Shown here: in pieces, positions 5,893 to 7,654 of the stretch
How positions within the stretch are numbered: position 1 is the stretch's first letter
Layout of the letters: each line of letters begins with the position of its first letter
Assembly (NCBI GenBank): GCA_012521525.1
Contig: JAAYMG010000335.1
Coordinates: forward strand, 1 to 7,654
DNA length: 7,654 bases
Source of the DNA: Clostridiales bacterium
GTDB taxonomy: Bacteria; Bacillota; Clostridia; Oscillospirales; JAAYOS01
Direction: 5' to 3'
Notes under the pieces: generated by a model
Seen by the model: the letters and a program-made list of their open reading frames with translations, nothing else
The model's database searches: none
What the model was told of the DNA's origin: nothing
Translations under genes and position numbers: made by a program

Positions 5893-7383
5893 CTAACTTA
5901 TAAGCAGCTTTGCCTTGTTCCAGATTTTCCTCGCGCTTGCGACATTGCTGCAGACTTCTTTCAGAAGCAGCACTGCCTCCCTTTTTTTCCTGCTTCCCTC
6001 ATCCAGCCTTTCGGCGATTTTTCTGAGAAAAGGCCGCAAGCTTCTGAACTGTGTCATATAGATCAGCGCGCTCCACAATCTGGCTTCATCAAGTTTGCCG
6101 GAGCCGACTCCCCAATAAATGTCATACTGTTCCTGTATCGAACCGTACATCTTCCTTTCCATATAGTCATGTGAAAAGAGCCCTTCGGATATGGCCATAT
6201 CCACGATGTCAGTTCCCGGCAGGAAATATAGCCCGTGCAAGTTGAGATCGAAGGGGGGCTCCAGCTTAAGGCACAGTTCAAATGTCTCCTTCAGATCGTC
6301 AACAGACTCAAACGGGTGCTGAAGGATGAAATCATAGCTTACGACCGGAACTTTACATTTCGAAATGATCCTGCTTGCATCGATGATCTGCTCCTGTGTT
6401 TCGGCCCTGTGGAAGATTTCCTTCCGCACACGTGCTGAGCCGCTTTGGATCCCGACCACGATATGGTATAATCCCGCATCAACAAGGTTCTTTATCGTTT
6501 CCTCGCCGATCCTCAAAGGGTGTCCCCAGATAGTGAACGGGATGCCGACCTCCTTCCTGTAACGAACCTTGAATTCTTCGATCCAGTCAATATCGTCCGT
6601 GAATATTTCATCCCAGAAATGTATCAGCTTCAACCGCTTTATCTTTTCTTTTGCTTCCTTCAATTCCTGCATTACATTGTCCACGCTTCTGAAACGCACA
6701 AACTTCCCCTTGCCAACATACAATCGCTTCAGGTTTATAGAACTGCAGTATGAGCAGGCAAAGGGACACCCTCTGGAAGCAGTCGTTTCATATGTCAGCG
6801 AGTTTATTATCGGGTCCTTTTCAGTAAGTTTATCGCTGTTTATGAAGTACACATTGTCCTGGCCTATCCCGGGATAACCCAGGCTGTCCAGGTCCTGTAT
6901 GAGCGGCCTGAGCGGATTGATGATCACCGTATCATTCTTTCTGTAAGCAAGGTTCTGAACGTCGGAAGGGTCCCTTCCCGCAATCAGCGCATCCAGCAAT
7001 TCGACAATTGCTTCTTCCCCTTCACCTCGTATAACATAGTCCGCATGCTCAAGACATCTTTCAGGAAATAAGGTGCAATATACCCCGCCCCAGATAACGG
7101 GACATGAAGATGCCTTTCTTATATGATCATTTACCTTTATGATCTCCCGCAGATAAAGGGAAGACATCACGCTCAGCGCGATACAGCCGGGATCGATTTT
7201 GCTTATCAGCTGTTTTAGTAAGCTGAGTTCGGTGTCGCTTACCTCGCTGGGCTTTTTGCTGTTGTATCCTTTAAGGAACAGCACGTGGGGATCGTATCCG
7301 GCTCTTTTCAATGTCTCGGATATATATTTGACTCCAAGTGCTTTTTGGTTGTAAAAAGCGATAAGCAAGATCCTTTTGTTCAT
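5893..7383 (-). CDS. B12-binding-domain radical SAM protein of unknown substrate
   Basis: This is a 496-residue cytoplasmic protein from the ATG at 7383. The N-terminal part (about 3-140) has the Rossmann-like B12-binding pattern: an ILLIAFYN start, WGGVYCTLFPE at 98-108, and RGEGEEA at 119-125. The DxHxxG motif that supplies the lower histidine ligand to cobalamin is not seen, as is common in this class. The radical SAM core follows with the cluster-binding C206-x3-C210-x2-C213 in RGCPFACSYC, the FWDEIFTDD segment around 256-264, a GIQSGS motif for SAM binding, and LPGTD near the end of the barrel. The C-terminal ~120 residues are helical, charged and unassigned. Relatives methylate or rearrange unreactive carbons, or make cofactors or natural products; the sequence alone does not say which. 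The start was chosen because GGAGG lies at 7392-7388 and the protein begins like its family. The gene appears to stand alone, 276 bases before the chemoreceptor on the same strand. Confidence 0.92.
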   Translation of the reverse strand: MNKRILLIAFYNQKALGVKYISETLKRAGYDPHVLFLKGYNSKKPSEVSDTELSLLKQLISKIDPGCIALSVMSSLYLREIIKVNDHIRKASSCPVIWGGVYCTLFPERCLEHADYVIRGEGEEAIVELLDALIAGRDPSDVQNLAYRKNDTVIINPLRPLIQDLDSLGYPGIGQDNVYFINSDKLTEKDPIINSLTYETTASRGCPFACSYCSSINLKRLYVGKGKFVRFRSVDNVMQELKEAKEKIKRLKLIHFWDEIFTDDIDWIEEFKVRYRKEVGIPFTIWGHPLRIGEETIKNLVDAGLYHIVVGIQSGSARVRKEIFHRAETQEQIIDASRIISKCKVPVVSYDFILQHPFESVDDLKETFELCLKLEPPFDLNLHGLYFLPGTDIVDMAISEGLFSHDYMERKMYGSIQEQYDIYWGVGSGKLDEARLWSALIYMTQFRSLRPFLRKIAERLDEGSRKKREAVLLLKEVCSNVASARKIWNKAKLLIS

Positions 7384-7387
7384 ATTT

Positions 7388-7392
7388 CCTCC
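7388..7392 (-). promoter_or_regulatory. Ribosome-binding site fixing the radical SAM start at 7383
   Basis: GGAGG on the minus strand lies four bases before the ATG at 7383-7381. The reading frame stays open upstream to 7506, but that 41-residue extension does not resemble the start of a B12-binding domain and would place this site inside the gene. Confidence 0.8.
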
Positions 7393-7435
7393 CGAATGGC
7401 TTACTAATTCAGTTTTGTCCAATCTGAGAGGAATT

Positions 7436-7484
7436 AAACAGGGTCTGCCCTTTAACGGGCATATTTGGGTTGACATACCTGTTT
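7436..7484 (-). promoter_or_regulatory. Nested stem-loop in the leader of the radical SAM gene
   Basis: An outer 7-bp stem, AAACAGG pairing with CCTGTTT (7484-7478 with 7442-7436 on the minus strand), encloses an inner 5-bp hairpin, TGCCC with GGGCA (7461-7457 with 7450-7446 read on the minus strand). The inner loop is six bases. The structure lies about 50 bases before the start codon. I do not recognise it as a known riboswitch; in particular no cobalamin box is visible. It may be a regulatory leader or simple pairing by chance. Confidence 0.4.
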
Positions 7485-7498
7485 TTCGATGCAATAAT
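7470..7498 (+). promoter_or_regulatory. Candidate rightward promoter inside the leader region
   Basis: TTGACA (7470-7475) and AATAAT (7493-7498) are 17 bases apart on the plus strand, an 11/12 match to the sigma-A consensus. It would start a transcript near 7505, reading away from the radical SAM gene into the terminal AT-rich repeat. No gene on that side is visible before the window ends. Confidence 0.4.
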
Positions 7499-7520
7499 TG
7501 TTCCAATATGACTTTTTCTC

Positions 7521-7552
7521 ATTATAAAAAAAGACCAGCTAATTAAAGTCAA
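7521..7552 (-). promoter_or_regulatory. Weak leftward promoter candidate for the radical SAM gene
   Basis: On the minus strand TTGACT (7552-7547) and a perfect TATAAT (7526-7521) point toward the radical SAM gene. Their 20-base spacing is longer than the usual 16-18. The -35 lies within the terminal inverted-repeat segment and the -10 outside it. The predicted start near 7514 would give a leader of about 130 bases. Confidence 0.35.
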
Positions 7553-7654
7553 GAGCTTTTTTTGAAAAATAAAAGAATTTTTCAAAAAACACATGAGCTA
7601 AAAAAGGCATGACAACAAGACCACCCAGGTGAAGTAGACATAAAATAGCTGGTC
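7533..7654. repeat. AT-rich 122-base segment bounded by a perfect 9-bp inverted repeat (possible MITE or repeat end)
   Basis: GACCAGCTA (7533-7541) and TAGCTGGTC (7646-7654) are exact reverse complements, the second ending on the last base of the window. Between them is a strong AT-only hairpin, TTTTTTGAAAAAT (7558-7570) with ATTTTTCAAAAAA (7577-7589). No coding region is visible. The size, terminal inverted repeats and internal dyad resemble a small non-autonomous transposable element. A target-site duplication cannot be checked because the right flank is missing. Confidence 0.45.

Noticed and set aside
5827..6174. 115-residue plus-strand open frame at the 3' end of the radical SAM gene
   Set aside because: It mostly overlaps the conserved radical SAM gene, begins inside the inverted-repeat arm and resembles no family.
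7384..7506. 41-residue N-terminal extension of the radical SAM protein (open frame to 7506)
   Set aside because: The extension has no family likeness, covers the folded leader, and a strong GGAGG sits just before the internal ATG at 7383.
7409..7594. 61-residue minus-strand open frame
   Set aside because: Its composition is that of translated AT-rich spacer, it crosses the candidate repeat boundary and promoter boxes, and it has no evident ribosome-binding site.

Overview
The window looks like a chromosomal segment from an anaerobic member of the Bacillota, most likely a Clostridia-type organism. The evidence is the strong GGAGG ribosome-binding sites, moderate base composition with AT-rich spacers, AAA/ATA/AGG-rich codon use, and the mix of a Cu(I) P-type ATPase, an OmpR/HisKA two-component pair, a chemotaxis receptor and a cobalamin-type radical SAM protein. 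This assignment is inference; there is no rRNA or other taxonomic marker.

Left third (1-2925, all + strand). The window opens inside the 3' end of a copper-exporting P1B-type ATPase gene (copA). After a 268-base gap with a good sigma-A-type promoter (722-751) and a 10-bp perfect dyad placed right at the predicted transcript start, there is a two-gene operon: an OmpR-family response regulator and, one base later, a membrane-bound sensor histidine kinase. The external loop of the kinase carries a His-x-Met-x2-Cys cluster. Together with the neighbouring copA this suggests, but does not prove, a metal (possibly copper) stimulus.

Middle (2926-5616). A perfect 11-bp GC-rich hairpin sits between the convergent kinase and a 98-residue minus-strand gene for a small all-beta protein of unknown function. 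The 356-base spacer upstream of that small gene holds a perfect tandem 14-bp repeat, a short palindrome and the terminator of the next gene. That next gene (minus strand) encodes an unusual receptor: a methyl-accepting chemotaxis signalling domain with no membrane segment, fused at its C-terminus to a sugar-type periplasmic-binding-protein domain. It is probably a cytoplasmic ligand sensor feeding the chemotaxis machinery.

Right third (5617-7654). A 276-base AT-rich spacer with a perfect 14-bp inverted repeat separates the receptor from a minus-strand gene for a B12-binding-domain radical SAM enzyme of unknown substrate. Its leader can fold into a nested stem-loop. The last 122 bases (7533-7654) are AT-rich, bounded by a perfect 9-bp inverted repeat and contain an internal 13-bp hairpin. 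They may be a small non-autonomous mobile element or another repeat, and they end exactly at the window edge.

The four transcription units do not form one obvious pathway. The most defensible links are copA with the two-component pair by proximity, and the binding-protein/chemoreceptor fusion within a single polypeptide.
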